NCBI GenBank assembly: GCA_965222745.1
Contig: CBDCUW010000004.1
Coordinates: 186,001 to 250,000 of the forward strand
Direction: 5' to 3'
Length of the DNA stretch: 64,000 nucleotides
DNA from: CBDCUW01 sp965222745
GTDB taxonomy: Bacteria > Planctomycetota > Planctomycetia > Pirellulales > Pirellulaceae
Part shown: positions 34,864 to 44,310 of the stretch, piece after piece
Numbering within the stretch: position 1 is the first letter of the stretch
Layout of the letters: the number at the start of each line of letters is the position of its first letter
Notes under the pieces: model-generated
The model's input: only the letters and a program-made list of their open reading frames with translations
Databases searched by the model: none
What the model was told of the DNA's origin: nothing
Program-made: the position numbers and the translations under genes

Positions 34864-37275
34864 TTACGACTGAATCAACTCGGCGTTTCCAGCAAGTCTC
34901 TCGCGCAGATACTCACTTTGCGTGGACCGACAAAGGTCCAGTAGCTCGTGCGTATCTCGTAACAACGATAGCCATTGGATTTCTTCCGCCTTGGCTTGCT
35001 GTTCGATCTTGTCAGCGGCCTGGGCGATCGCTTCGATATTGCAACTGTGAGCGAAGGTGCGCAACTGAGCTGCCAGCGCCTCCAAACCGTCGGCATCTTG
35101 GGCGTCGATCGCGTGCGCCAATCGCTCCACCTGGTGGCCGATTTCCAGCGTCGTCTGTTTGCGCAGCGAATAGGCTCCTTTGGTGGTTTCCGCTCCGCGC
35201 ATTTCGATTTTTTCGGCGAAGTGTTCCACCAGATTGGGATCAAACTGCGTGCCGGCACAGCGGCGCAGCTCCTTGATCGCTTCGTCATGGCTACGGCCTT
35301 TGCGGTAGACCCGGTCCGACACCATCGCGTCGTAGCTATCGGCAATGGTCAGCAGTCGTGCCCCAAGCGGAATCTCCTCACCCACGGGCAAATCGGGATC
35401 GCGAGCCGCACCGCCATAAAAAGCGTGGTGCGTGGAAATGATCTCGGACAGTTCGGGACAGTCAAACGCACTGGCGATGATCTCCACCCCGATGCGGTCG
35501 TGGCGTCCCATCAATTCCCATTCATCGCGGGTCAGCGGTCCGGGTTTCAAGAGGATGTGATCGGGCACGCCGATCTTGCCGATGTCGTGCAGCAGAGCGG
35601 CGATTTCCAGCACGTAGGTTTGTTCAGGATCAAAGATTCCGTCGGCAACCCTGGCGCACAAATCGGCAACCCGGCGAGAATGTTCGGCGGTATTGATGTC
35701 GCGATAGGACAGGGCGGAGATCAGCGCGGTGACAGCCTGGTAGGGGATTTCGATCCGCTTGACCGGTTTGCCGTCGTCGGCGGTTTCGACGATGTCCGCC
35801 ATGGCAGGGTTGTACGAAATGACTCGGTTTCGCCCTTCGCGTTTGGCAACGTACAAACAGGCGTCGGCCTGATTGATCAAGTCCTGTGGATCACTGGGAT
35901 CGAAACGCAATTCCGAAACACCCATGCTGGCGGTCAAACGCAAATCGGGCGGATCCTCCAACACGATTTCGGCGATCGCCAGTCTCGTCCGCTCCGCTTC
36001 GGCACAGGCGCGATCGACTTCAAAACCGGGCAGGACGACGCAGAATTCCTCTCCGCCGTAGCGGCAAACCAAACCGTGATCCTTGTGCATGTCGCGGATC
36101 ACCCTCGACACCCGGCGCAACACTTCGTCACCGGTATGGTGGCCGTAGGTGTCGTTGACACTCTTGAAGTGGTCGATGTCGATCATCAAACAAGCCAGGT
36201 GGGAACCTTGGCCTGCCGCCTCGATCCAACGTCGTTCGTAGCGTTCGAAGAACGCGCGTCGGTTCAGGCATCCGGTCAGCGCATCTTGCGTGGCCAAGAT
36301 TTCCAGTTCGCCGTTTTTGCGTTTGATTTCGTCGCGGCTGCTGCGCAACAGGCTGAGCATCTTTTCGAGTTCGGCCCGATGTTCTTCCACGTGCGTGACG
36401 TCTCGGAACGTGGCCAATGCTCCACGTTGTGAGCCGCCTTTGCCCAGTGGCGCCGCGTTGACCGAAAAGATCCGCTGTCCGCCGTCGCGTTGGCGATAAC
36501 GAAGCATCTGGTCGGATTGGAGCTGTGAATTGTTGATGGCCAGCGACCACGGGTAGGTGTTTTCACCCTCTTTGCTAGCAACCCAAGACAACTCGCAAGC
36601 GAGCTTGTAGGCCAGATCTTCTGCCGGGATGCCGACGGTATCGGCAAACGCCCGATTGGCAAGTACGATCCGCCCTTTTTCGTCCAACACCAACAGTCCT
36701 TCGGCCAGCGTATCGAGGGCTTGTCGCACTCGTTCGGGTACCACCTGGGTGCTGTTGAACACCCGCAATACCCGGACGACAAAAAACGTGTAAACGAAGA
36801 CTCCCGCAACGATAAAAAAGGTCAACAAACGGACCAGCGGATGGTGCATCGTCTTGGCCAGCCCGGTGACGTGCGGTTGACGAAAGCAAAGTTCGACATT
36901 GCCCCAGGGACGCCGGTTCAAAGTGATGGGAACCTGCATCGCGTCGACTCGGCTGGTGTCCTCGGCTCGAGTCGGCCAGATTTGGGCGTGGTGTCCCGTA
37001 TCGACACGCAGCGTACCGAGGTCGCTGCGAATTCCGATCGACAACAAATCGGGATCGCGATCGACCAGCGTTTGCAGCGTCGCCGACAGATCGGTCCACT
37101 GTTGTTTGCGGACGTGGGCAGCGACGTTCACCGCGATCGCTTCGCTGAGGGTTTGGCGGGCGCGCATCGCCACCGGAGTGGAATCGGGCAACAACCCGAA
37201 CCAGTGTGCTCCCAAAATGAGACTGGCACCGACGCACACCAGTGCGATGGCCAACCTCAGCGATGCGAAATACAT
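34864..37275 (-). CDS. GGDEF-HD-HPt membrane signalling protein
   Basis: 803 aa from the ATG at 37275; the frame is open to 37389. A periplasmic sensor region (about 28-145) lies between two membrane helices. A PAS domain covers about 180-300. A GGDEF domain covers about 325-490 with GGEEF at 407-411, so diguanylate cyclase activity is expected. An HD domain covers about 510-690 with HDIGK at 563-567. The partner motif reads HHAFYGGAARD (616-626), not the HHE-DG-GYP of c-di-GMP phosphodiesterases, so its substrate may differ. The last 100 residues are helical and HPt-like, with His in FAHSC. Making and breaking a nucleotide messenger in one protein is inferred, not shown. Confidence 0.88.
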   Translation of the reverse strand: MYFASLRLAIALVCVGASLILGAHWFGLLPDSTPVAMRARQTLSEAIAVNVAAHVRKQQWTDLSATLQTLVDRDPDLLSIGIRSDLGTLRVDTGHHAQIWPTRAEDTSRVDAMQVPITLNRRPWGNVELCFRQPHVTGLAKTMHHPLVRLLTFFIVAGVFVYTFFVVRVLRVFNSTQVVPERVRQALDTLAEGLLVLDEKGRIVLANRAFADTVGIPAEDLAYKLACELSWVASKEGENTYPWSLAINNSQLQSDQMLRYRQRDGGQRIFSVNAAPLGKGGSQRGALATFRDVTHVEEHRAELEKMLSLLRSSRDEIKRKNGELEILATQDALTGCLNRRAFFERYERRWIEAAGQGSHLACLMIDIDHFKSVNDTYGHHTGDEVLRRVSRVIRDMHKDHGLVCRYGGEEFCVVLPGFEVDRACAEAERTRLAIAEIVLEDPPDLRLTASMGVSELRFDPSDPQDLINQADACLYVAKREGRNRVISYNPAMADIVETADDGKPVKRIEIPYQAVTALISALSYRDINTAEHSRRVADLCARVADGIFDPEQTYVLEIAALLHDIGKIGVPDHILLKPGPLTRDEWELMGRHDRIGVEIIASAFDCPELSEIISTHHAFYGGAARDPDLPVGEEIPLGARLLTIADSYDAMVSDRVYRKGRSHDEAIKELRRCAGTQFDPNLVEHFAEKIEMRGAETTKGAYSLRKQTTLEIGHQVERLAHAIDAQDADGLEALAAQLRTFAHSCNIEAIAQAADKIEQQAKAEEIQWLSLLRDTHELLDLCRSTQSEYLRERLAGNAELIQS

Positions 37276-37638
37276 TTTGCCCAAAACAACAGCTCGGCAA
37301 AAACCTGAAAATCGTCGGCTCCCAAGTACGGAATGAGCCTCATGGAACTTTTGCTCACCACCAATGAGAGCGAGTGAGTTTTTGGCCACTGCGGATTAAC
37401 GCATCCGAAACCCTCATCGACGCTGTCAATCTTGATGGTGGTAACGATTGCGCAAGCTAGCTGGCAAAGCGGCCCGTTCAGGCAAACTTTGACGGCTCTA
37501 TCGAATGCTCCAGTGACTCCTCTTGCGCCACCGAATTTTCGTCACAGTCGCGCGCATCCCTACCACCGATTCGTCCGATGATCGAAGCGAGGGACTGTGG
37601 TTCCGGTACGGCTGTACAACTACGAATTGCAGGAAGGA
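37276..37638. other. Divergent intergenic region, nothing recognised
   Basis: About 360 bp between the GGDEF gene and the TolC-like gene; no gene or clear signal. Confidence 0.4.
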
Positions 37639-39555
37639 ATGAAACGTAGCCGTTTGTGCCGATTGACGCGAAACCATCACATTTTCGCCCTGGCGATGAT
37701 GTGTTTGGGGATCGCTGCGCAAACATGCGCCGGCCAACAACGGCTTCCCGAAGTCCCCAAACCGGTCAAATTGCCGGCCGTAAGACCGTCAAGCCTGCCG
37801 CCCGCTTCGCCCAGCGACCAAACATCCGACAACAACACTCTCCCTCCGGGAGAGTCGGGCTCTCAGGCCCGGAGAGGGTACGCAGACGATGCCCTCCCCG
37901 GCCGCTACCGCGTCCGCCCAAAGAAGAACGTTTCACACCTCGATTGGTGGAACGACAAGGTCTCGGGCAGCATGCTGGATCAGCCGCAGTGGGTGACCTT
38001 TGATCTGCAAACGGTTCTGCTGGATACGCTGGCAATGAGTCCCCGGATTCAAAGCGTCTCTCAGCGCACCAGCGTGGCACTGGAAAGAATCGTTCAACAA
38101 GATGCGGCGTTCGATCCGTCGGTGCTGTTCGAATCACAACTGGGCCGCACCAACGACCCGGTAGGAAATTCGTTGGTCACGGGAGGCCCGCCGCGGCTGA
38201 TCGAAGAATCGCTGACCATGCGCGGCGGCGTGCAGCGGACCGGCCGGCGCGGCACGGAGATCAATTTGGGGCAAGAGTTGGGATTGCTGGACAGCAACAG
38301 CAACTTCTTCGAACCCCAGCGCCAAGCCAACGCTCGCCTGAGCCTCAGCTTGACCCAACCGCTGCTGGTTCGCGGCGGCAGAGTTTACAACGAACGGTTG
38401 CTGACCCAGGCACGGATCGATAGCAAAGTCAGCTGGCAGGAGATGCGTGGCGAAGTCGAGCAGCGGATTGCCGACGTGATCGAAGCCTACTGGACGCTGT
38501 ACGAGCTTCGTTGCCACTTGATGCAACAGAGCGAGCTACTCAAGCGAGGCAAACGCATCGAAGACATCCTGGTTGCCCGCGGTGACTTCGACTCGTCGCG
38601 AATCGAGATGGCCAAGGCGCGGGGCCGAGTCGCCCGACGGGTCGACCGGCAACTGCAAATCGAGGCCGAAATTCAGAAACAGCAAGCCCAGTTGGCAGCC
38701 ATCGTCGGTTCGGAAGAGCTTGCCATGGCTGACGGGAAGTTGGAGATGATCCCGCTGCAATCGCCCACGGCTGCCGCCATCGGAGTCAGTCTTCGAGACG
38801 CGGTGCTGCAGGGGATCGAGAATCGGCCCGAAATTCGCGCCGCCACCGCCGAACTTGAGTCGGCGGCACTGTCGATCGAAGTCACTCGAGCGGAATTGCT
38901 GCCAGAACTTACCGGCATCGTTGACACGTACCTGCAGGGACTCAACGGCAGGTACAACGTTGCCGAATCGTTCACCGACCAGTTCACTCGCGGCGGCCCC
39001 GGAGTTTCAGCCGGCTTGCAGTACCAACTGCCTTACGGCCGCCGGGCAGCACGATCACGCCACCGCGAAGCCCATCACCTGTATCAGCAGCGAAGCGAAG
39101 AGCTGCGCGAGGCGATTCAGCTGACGCGCGCTGAGATTGAAACAGCTTTGATCAACGCCAACCTCGCTCACGCCCAACAACAAACCAAGCGACGGTTGCT
39201 GGTCACCGCGATCGAGGAAGAGGCGGTGTTGAGTCGGCGCTGGGAAATGATGGGCGGCGACGGAGCCGCTGTGGGAACGGTGCTGGAAAACCTGCTGGAT
39301 GCTCAACAAAGACGCACCGATGCGGAGCGTGAATGGACTTCGGCACAAACCAGATACCTGACGTCGTTGGTCGAACTTCAGCGGGCGATGGGAACGCTGC
39401 TGATGCACGAAGGAATTCAGCCCCTTCGGAATGACTGCGACAACTCGATCCAATTCATTCACTCCGCGGCCGAACAGGGCTCGGTCAGCGGGCCCCTGCC
39501 GCAACTCACACCAGAACAGTTCGAAGCTCTGATTCGCCAAGAGGTCAACCCATGA
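37639..39555 (+). CDS. TolC-family outer-membrane efflux protein
   Basis: 638 aa from the ATG at 37639, with an AGGAAGGA ribosome site just upstream; the frame is open from 37597. A signal peptide covers about 1-35. A Pro/Ser-rich extension covers about 38-110. Then two TolC-type helical hairpin repeats (OEP domains) cover about 130-620, each with long amphipathic helices (for example YNERLLTQARIDSKVSWQEM and LREAIQLTRAEIETALINAN). It should form the trimeric outer-membrane channel of a tripartite exporter. Its stop overlaps the HlyD gene by 4 bp, and four genes follow in tight order. Confidence 0.88.
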   Translation: MKRSRLCRLTRNHHIFALAMMCLGIAAQTCAGQQRLPEVPKPVKLPAVRPSSLPPASPSDQTSDNNTLPPGESGSQARRGYADDALPGRYRVRPKKNVSHLDWWNDKVSGSMLDQPQWVTFDLQTVLLDTLAMSPRIQSVSQRTSVALERIVQQDAAFDPSVLFESQLGRTNDPVGNSLVTGGPPRLIEESLTMRGGVQRTGRRGTEINLGQELGLLDSNSNFFEPQRQANARLSLSLTQPLLVRGGRVYNERLLTQARIDSKVSWQEMRGEVEQRIADVIEAYWTLYELRCHLMQQSELLKRGKRIEDILVARGDFDSSRIEMAKARGRVARRVDRQLQIEAEIQKQQAQLAAIVGSEELAMADGKLEMIPLQSPTAAAIGVSLRDAVLQGIENRPEIRAATAELESAALSIEVTRAELLPELTGIVDTYLQGLNGRYNVAESFTDQFTRGGPGVSAGLQYQLPYGRRAARSRHREAHHLYQQRSEELREAIQLTRAEIETALINANLAHAQQQTKRRLLVTAIEEEAVLSRRWEMMGGDGAAVGTVLENLLDAQQRRTDAEREWTSAQTRYLTSLVELQRAMGTLLMHEGIQPLRNDCDNSIQFIHSAAEQGSVSGPLPQLTPEQFEALIRQEVNP

Positions 39556-40538
39556 CGCTTGCCAACATCCGTTCCTTCCGAATCGCTTTGGACAAGGATT
39601 TGCATCGAGATTCGAACGACCGCCGTCGCGCTGACGTGCGAGGAAACGCGTCGAGGGTGTTCGGCGTGGCTGTCCTGCTTGTGACGACCATTCTGATGCC
39701 CGCAAGCGGCCAAGCACCCGACATGTCCGGTAGCGCCACCATGATTTACGAAGGCTTCACCGAGCCGCGTCACAACATCATGGTTGCCGCCGCCGAAATC
39801 GGCCGGCTTGACGCCGTTGATGTGAAGGTCGGAGACCGGATCAAGGCAGGTCACGTGATCGGCCAGCTGGAAGATTCCCTGCAAGTCGCGTCGGTCAAGA
39901 TCGCCGCATTGCAATCCACGTTGACCGGCGAATTGGAAGCGACCAAGGCGGAAGCGGAATTGAACCAGGCCCGAGCTCACAAGCTGCGACAACTCGCTTC
40001 GGAAGGCATGGCGCGACCCGACGAATTGCGACGAGCCGAAGCGGACTTGCGAATTTCGTTGGCCCGGCAACTGGCCGCCGAAGAACAACTTCGGCTGCGC
40101 AGCGTGGAACTGGAACGATACCAGTTGCAGCTGGAACGCCGGAAAATCCGCAGCCCGATGGCCGGTGTTGTCTCCCAGGTTTTTCATCAACCGGGCGAAT
40201 ACATCACTCCCGGTGATCCCGCCGTCATCCGTCTGCTGGTGATGGACAAACTGTTCGCCGTGTTCAACATCCCGGTCGAAGACATCATCGATACCAAACC
40301 GGGGGCGCCAGTCCGCGTCTATCTGCGCAGCAGCAGCGCCACGCTGGATGCGAAAGTGACCTCGATCGCTCCCGATATCGATGGGGAAAGCGGCACAGTT
40401 CAGATACGGGTCGAACTTGATAATTCACACGGCAAACTGCTCGCCGGCGACCGTTGCACGCTGAAGCTGCTGCCGCATCGCGATGCTACCAACACGGTCC
40501 TGTTGCCAGGCCCAACCAAGGGAGCAAGCCGCCGATGA
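39552..40538 (+). CDS. HlyD-family periplasmic adaptor
   Basis: 328 aa. An N-terminal export or anchor segment covers about 33-52. A lipoyl-like half covers about 70-105 (GRLDAVDVKVGDRIKAGHVIGQLED). A coiled-coil hairpin covers about 108-195. The second lipoyl half (KIRSPMAGVVSQVFHQPGEY) and a beta-barrel with membrane-proximal domain follow to about 320. Such adaptors link an inner-membrane pump to TolC. It overlaps the genes on both sides by 4 bp, a sign of coupled translation. The inner-membrane partner is probably the M50-HlyD protein two genes on. Confidence 0.9.
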   Translation: MTLANIRSFRIALDKDLHRDSNDRRRADVRGNASRVFGVAVLLVTTILMPASGQAPDMSGSATMIYEGFTEPRHNIMVAAAEIGRLDAVDVKVGDRIKAGHVIGQLEDSLQVASVKIAALQSTLTGELEATKAEAELNQARAHKLRQLASEGMARPDELRRAEADLRISLARQLAAEEQLRLRSVELERYQLQLERRKIRSPMAGVVSQVFHQPGEYITPGDPAVIRLLVMDKLFAVFNIPVEDIIDTKPGAPVRVYLRSSSATLDAKVTSIAPDIDGESGTVQIRVELDNSHGKLLAGDRCTLKLLPHRDATNTVLLPGPTKGASRR

Positions 40539-42049
40539 GCGTCAACCCGCCCAACGCTGATTCTTCCCTGCACGTCTCGCTGGTCGGCAGCACCGACGTG
40601 GCGATGACCAATGCGCTGGACGACGCGTTGGAAAAACTCGCCGAGATATCCGCGCCTCCCCCGCCGCACCCGGAACTGTCGGCCAGCCAGCAGTCCCGTG
40701 AGACCGAGCAGGATTTGACGCAGCGGATTTTGCCGCTAATCAATGACCTGCTGCTGGCCACTTGTCGCACCGACGCAGCCAGCCTGCTTGTCAGCCAGCT
40801 TTGCAAACATTTCGATGGCGCTTCGGTGCGATGCGGTATCGGTACTTCCAAGCTGAAACGGCTGGTCGACGCGCGGCTTGGCTGGCTTGGCCCCGAAAGC
40901 GCCCTGCGCGAGGAAGCAGTCGATCGTTGGCGCATGCTCGAATCGTCAGAACATGACCAACTTCGAAAAGACTCGCTCCAGGCGCTGATTGAAAGCTCGA
41001 ATCTTCGCTCACGCCCCGACCAGGACGACCAACAACACGACGCTAACCGTGCGTTTTGCCACGTCGCCGAAAAGAAAATCGAACTCTGTTTGCCGGGACC
41101 CGCAGGACAAGGACAATGCGTTGTCTGGGTCGAGGGTGACACAGTCAACGCCAAGTCGGGTCGATGGTTGTCGGCGCATGCTGACTTGATCGCGACCGTT
41201 TTCTGGAGCCGGCCGGCGCGCAGTTGGCCCAACGTGCTGGCGAAAATCGGCCAACGTTCCAAGTTTGTCATTGCTGCCGCCATGTTGCTATTGGGATTGG
41301 TGGCGATCTGGCCAGTCCAATACCGCGTCTCCTGCAAAGCGCAAGTCGATACGCTGAAAAAGCGGTTGATCGCGACTCCCTTCGAAGCGTCGCTGCTGGA
41401 AACGAATGTGCAACCGGGGGATGCCGTCAAAGCGGGCGACGTACTGGCCGTCCTGGACGGCAGGCCGCTGCGGCTGGAACGCGAATCGATCGAGGCCGAG
41501 ATACAGCAGGCCTCCAAAGAACACAATGTCGCGCTTGCATCCGGCCGCATCGCCGACGCCCAGCAAGCCAATCTGAAACGACGCCAACTTTCGCGGCAAC
41601 ACGAACTGCTTACCCAGCGGTTGAAGCGTTTGGATGTGGTCAGCCCCATCGACGGCGTCGTGGTCAGCGGCGACCTGGAGCGGCACATCGGTTCGCCGCT
41701 GAAACTGGGGCAGACACTGATGGAGGTTGCCCCAATGGATTACATGCTGATTGAAGTCGAGATCCCCGAACATGAAATTGGCTACGTCCAATCCGACGCC
41801 GAAACAAGGATCAAGATCGACGCGATTGGCGGCAGGTCGCTGCAGATGCGATTGGACGAACTCTTTCCGGCCGCCGAGGTGCGCGAGGACCGAAACGTCT
41901 TCATCGGCCGCATCAAGGTCGACAATAGCGAACTGAACCTGCGGCCAGGCATGCGCGGTGAAGCGACAACCTACGGCCCGCTTCGACCCTGGGCCTGGTC
42001 CTGGGTTCGCGGCGCCGTGGAAAGAACTCTCTGGTGGATCGGTTACTAA
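40535..42049 (+). CDS. HlyD-family protein with N-terminal cytosolic (GAF-like) domain
   Basis: 504 aa from the ATG at 40535 (4-bp overlap with the upstream stop). Residues 1-250 are soluble and hold a domain that resembles GAF by pattern (TQRILPLINDLLLATCRTDAA to GQCVVWVEGD, split). One membrane helix lies at about 268-290 (FVIAAAMLLLGLVAIWPVQY). The periplasmic part has both lipoyl halves (NVQPGDAVKAGDVLAVLDG and DVVSPIDGVVVSGDLERHIG), a coiled coil between them and a C-terminal barrel. A cytosolic sensor joined to an adaptor suggests regulated export. The GAF call is tentative. Confidence 0.8.
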   Translation: MSVNPPNADSSLHVSLVGSTDVAMTNALDDALEKLAEISAPPPPHPELSASQQSRETEQDLTQRILPLINDLLLATCRTDAASLLVSQLCKHFDGASVRCGIGTSKLKRLVDARLGWLGPESALREEAVDRWRMLESSEHDQLRKDSLQALIESSNLRSRPDQDDQQHDANRAFCHVAEKKIELCLPGPAGQGQCVVWVEGDTVNAKSGRWLSAHADLIATVFWSRPARSWPNVLAKIGQRSKFVIAAAMLLLGLVAIWPVQYRVSCKAQVDTLKKRLIATPFEASLLETNVQPGDAVKAGDVLAVLDGRPLRLERESIEAEIQQASKEHNVALASGRIADAQQANLKRRQLSRQHELLTQRLKRLDVVSPIDGVVVSGDLERHIGSPLKLGQTLMEVAPMDYMLIEVEIPEHEIGYVQSDAETRIKIDAIGGRSLQMRLDELFPAAEVREDRNVFIGRIKVDNSELNLRPGMRGEATTYGPLRPWAWSWVRGAVERTLWWIGY

Positions 42050-42061
42050 GAGGGAACGGTG

Positions 42062-44242
42062 GTGACGCAATCCGTGACAGATTCGACAAACAGCCCATCG
42101 CCTCCGACAGTGCGAGTGGTGTTTGACCGCTCGATCACTTTCTCTCGCCGCAACGCCGGAAATCAAACCACCTACGTCGCCCACCATCCGGCGCTGGGAA
42201 AGTTTTTCCAGTTTGGTATCGAGGAACATCGAATCGCCGGCCTGCTGGACGGCGAACACAGTGTCACCGAAATCGTGCAGCAACTGGAATCCGAAGGGAT
42301 CCATTGGGAGCCGCGCGACGTCGCCGAGTTCATCTCCAAACTGGTCGCCGGAAAACTGGCCACCGCGATCGAACCGGCGGCCGGTTCTTCTGATCCACCG
42401 GAGCCCGATCAGAAACGCGGTGGCCCCGATTCACCATCGGCAACCAATTGGCGAGCCCACTTGCCCAAAGCGCTGTCGTTGATGATCAGCCAGCGGATCC
42501 CGCTGTTTGGCGGACATCGATTCGCCACGATTGTCCAGCAACGGGTCGGGCCGCTGTTGGACGGAAAAGGGATGCTGTGTTGGTGCTTGCTGGTGGCCAG
42601 CGGATTGGCGATCGTCTACGGCAATGCCCGATCCTTTGCCGACGAACTCCAGCGGATGTTCGATCCCAGCCTCTGGTTGATGCTGATCGCAATGTGGGTC
42701 GTCGCCAAAATCATCCACGAAACAGGACACGCGGTCGCGGCCCGGCATCATGGCGTCCAGGTGGGCAAAATCGGCATCATGTTTTTTTTCATGGCGCCGC
42801 TTGCCTACGTCGATGTGACCGATGCCTGGAAGTTGAAAAGTCGCTGGCATCGCATGCAGATCGCATTGGCCGGTGTTTATTTTGAATTGGCGATGGCGGC
42901 AATCGCCGCCTGGTTGTGGTGGTTGCTGCCCGAAGGGTTTGCTTTCGGCAAACATTTGGCCGCGCAGTTCTTTTTGATCGCCGGCCCCGCGACGCTGCTG
43001 GTCAACGCCAACCCGCTGCTTCGGCTGGATGGATACTATGTCCTTTCCGACCTGACGGAGATCCCCAATCTGCGGATGCATGGGCGCAAACAATTGGCCG
43101 GTTGGCTGCAGTGGTGGCTGCTTCGCATTCCTCAAGAACGTCCGCTACTGACCGGTTGGCGGCGGCCGTTTGCAACCTGGCATGCCGCGTTCAGTGTTGT
43201 CTTTCAAATCATTTGGATGGGCGGACTGGTCGTCGCTGTGTCGATGTGGGCGGCCGGTCTGGGAGTGATCCTGGGGTTTGCCGCCGTCTGTTTGTGGTGC
43301 CTGTTGCCGCTGGCTCGTTGGTCCCGCAAGGTTTGGATGTTGCAGCCGGGAACAGACCGATTGGGTTTGAACGAACATCGCCGACGGATGTTGGGGTGTG
43401 CCGCCATATTGTTGTTGGTCGGCCAATATCTGTGCACGGCAAGCTCGCCGTTGGATCGCCGAATTCCGGTGATTGTCCAGTTCCGAGACGAACAGGTCGC
43501 GCGCGCCTCGGCCGATGCGTTCGTTCGAGGCGTCTTTGTGCGGCGCGGTCAGCGGATCGCCAAAGGAACGCTGTTGATGGAATTGGACGATCCCGAACTG
43601 CAATTGCGCCGAGACAAAAAAGCAGACGACCTTCGGTTGGCCGAGCTACGCGAGATTCAGTTTCGGCGCCAGGGCGAACTGGCTAAAGCGGCCGCCGAAT
43701 CAGAAAACGCCGTCAGCCTGCGCCGGCAACTTGCCGAACTTGATTCACAGCTTGACGGTCTGCGAGTGGTTGCCAAGCGGGACGGATTGGTTATCGGCCC
43801 GGACTTTGACAACTTGGATGGCCGCTTTGTCAGCAAGGGAGAAGAGTTGCTTCGAGTTTCCGATCCGCAGGAAAAAGAACTGTTGGCGTCGGTTCGTGAG
43901 CAGGACATGCAGGCTTATCAGAAAGTGGTCTCGCAGCAACTGCCCACCGAAGTGCGACTTCGCGGCGGAACGGTCGTTCGCGCCATTCCCGCCTCCCTGC
44001 GCCCGCGCGCTCGGCGCAGCCTGCCGCATCCCGCACTGGCCGCGTCGGCCGGCGGTCCGCTGGCCGTCGAATCATCGCCCAACGAGGACGAGGAAGTTCG
44101 TACCGTGCTGCCGCATCTGCAAAGTGTCACCCAGCTCGATCCAGTCACCAGCACCGAGGTGCACGCCGGCCAAGTCGGTACAATGACCATTTCCGACAAT
44201 CGTTCGCTCGTTTCTCGCCTGGTCGATTCGATCCGCCAATGA
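42062..44242 (+). CDS. PqqD-like / M50 metalloprotease-like / HlyD-like membrane protein
   Basis: 726 aa from the GTG at 42062, 7 nt after GAGGG; the GTG at 42059 is an alternative. A PqqD-like winged-helix domain covers about 15-102. The M50 (site-2 protease) membrane core covers about 165-450, with HETGH at 219-223 and the second-site motif NPLLRLDGYYVLSD (about 320-333), so zinc ligands are kept. A C-terminal HlyD-like lipoyl/coiled-coil part covers about 470-650. The architecture resembles peptide-export proteins of the YydH/M50-HlyD type. Last gene of the TolC-HlyD-HlyD operon (12-bp gap). I infer an exporter for a processed peptide or a lipid-linked substrate. Confidence 0.85.
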   Translation: MTQSVTDSTNSPSPPTVRVVFDRSITFSRRNAGNQTTYVAHHPALGKFFQFGIEEHRIAGLLDGEHSVTEIVQQLESEGIHWEPRDVAEFISKLVAGKLATAIEPAAGSSDPPEPDQKRGGPDSPSATNWRAHLPKALSLMISQRIPLFGGHRFATIVQQRVGPLLDGKGMLCWCLLVASGLAIVYGNARSFADELQRMFDPSLWLMLIAMWVVAKIIHETGHAVAARHHGVQVGKIGIMFFFMAPLAYVDVTDAWKLKSRWHRMQIALAGVYFELAMAAIAAWLWWLLPEGFAFGKHLAAQFFLIAGPATLLVNANPLLRLDGYYVLSDLTEIPNLRMHGRKQLAGWLQWWLLRIPQERPLLTGWRRPFATWHAAFSVVFQIIWMGGLVVAVSMWAAGLGVILGFAAVCLWCLLPLARWSRKVWMLQPGTDRLGLNEHRRRMLGCAAILLLVGQYLCTASSPLDRRIPVIVQFRDEQVARASADAFVRGVFVRRGQRIAKGTLLMELDDPELQLRRDKKADDLRLAELREIQFRRQGELAKAAAESENAVSLRRQLAELDSQLDGLRVVAKRDGLVIGPDFDNLDGRFVSKGEELLRVSDPQEKELLASVREQDMQAYQKVVSQQLPTEVRLRGGTVVRAIPASLRPRARRSLPHPALAASAGGPLAVESSPNEDEEVRTVLPHLQSVTQLDPVTSTEVHAGQVGTMTISDNRSLVSRLVDSIRQ

Positions 44243-44262
44243 CTTGCACGCTCGCCCCGCCC

Positions 44263-44277
44263 TAGACAAAATGTCTA
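44263..44277. promoter_or_regulatory. Small palindrome TAGACA-TGTCTA
   Basis: TAGACA and TGTCTA separated by 3 nt, 33 bp before the next start codon. It could be an operator or a weak hairpin; low confidence. Confidence 0.25.
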
Positions 44278-44310
44278 CCTGCAAGAAAGGGAACGTGAAG
44301 GGGATGCCCG

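Noticed and set aside
34864..37275. Plus-strand frame of 485 aa (34975-36432)
   Set aside because: It is a mirror of the GGDEF-HD gene and has no recognisable family.
40486..41688. 400-aa minus-strand frame
   Set aside because: It lies wholly under the HlyD gene of the export operon; Ser/Arg-rich and without motifs.
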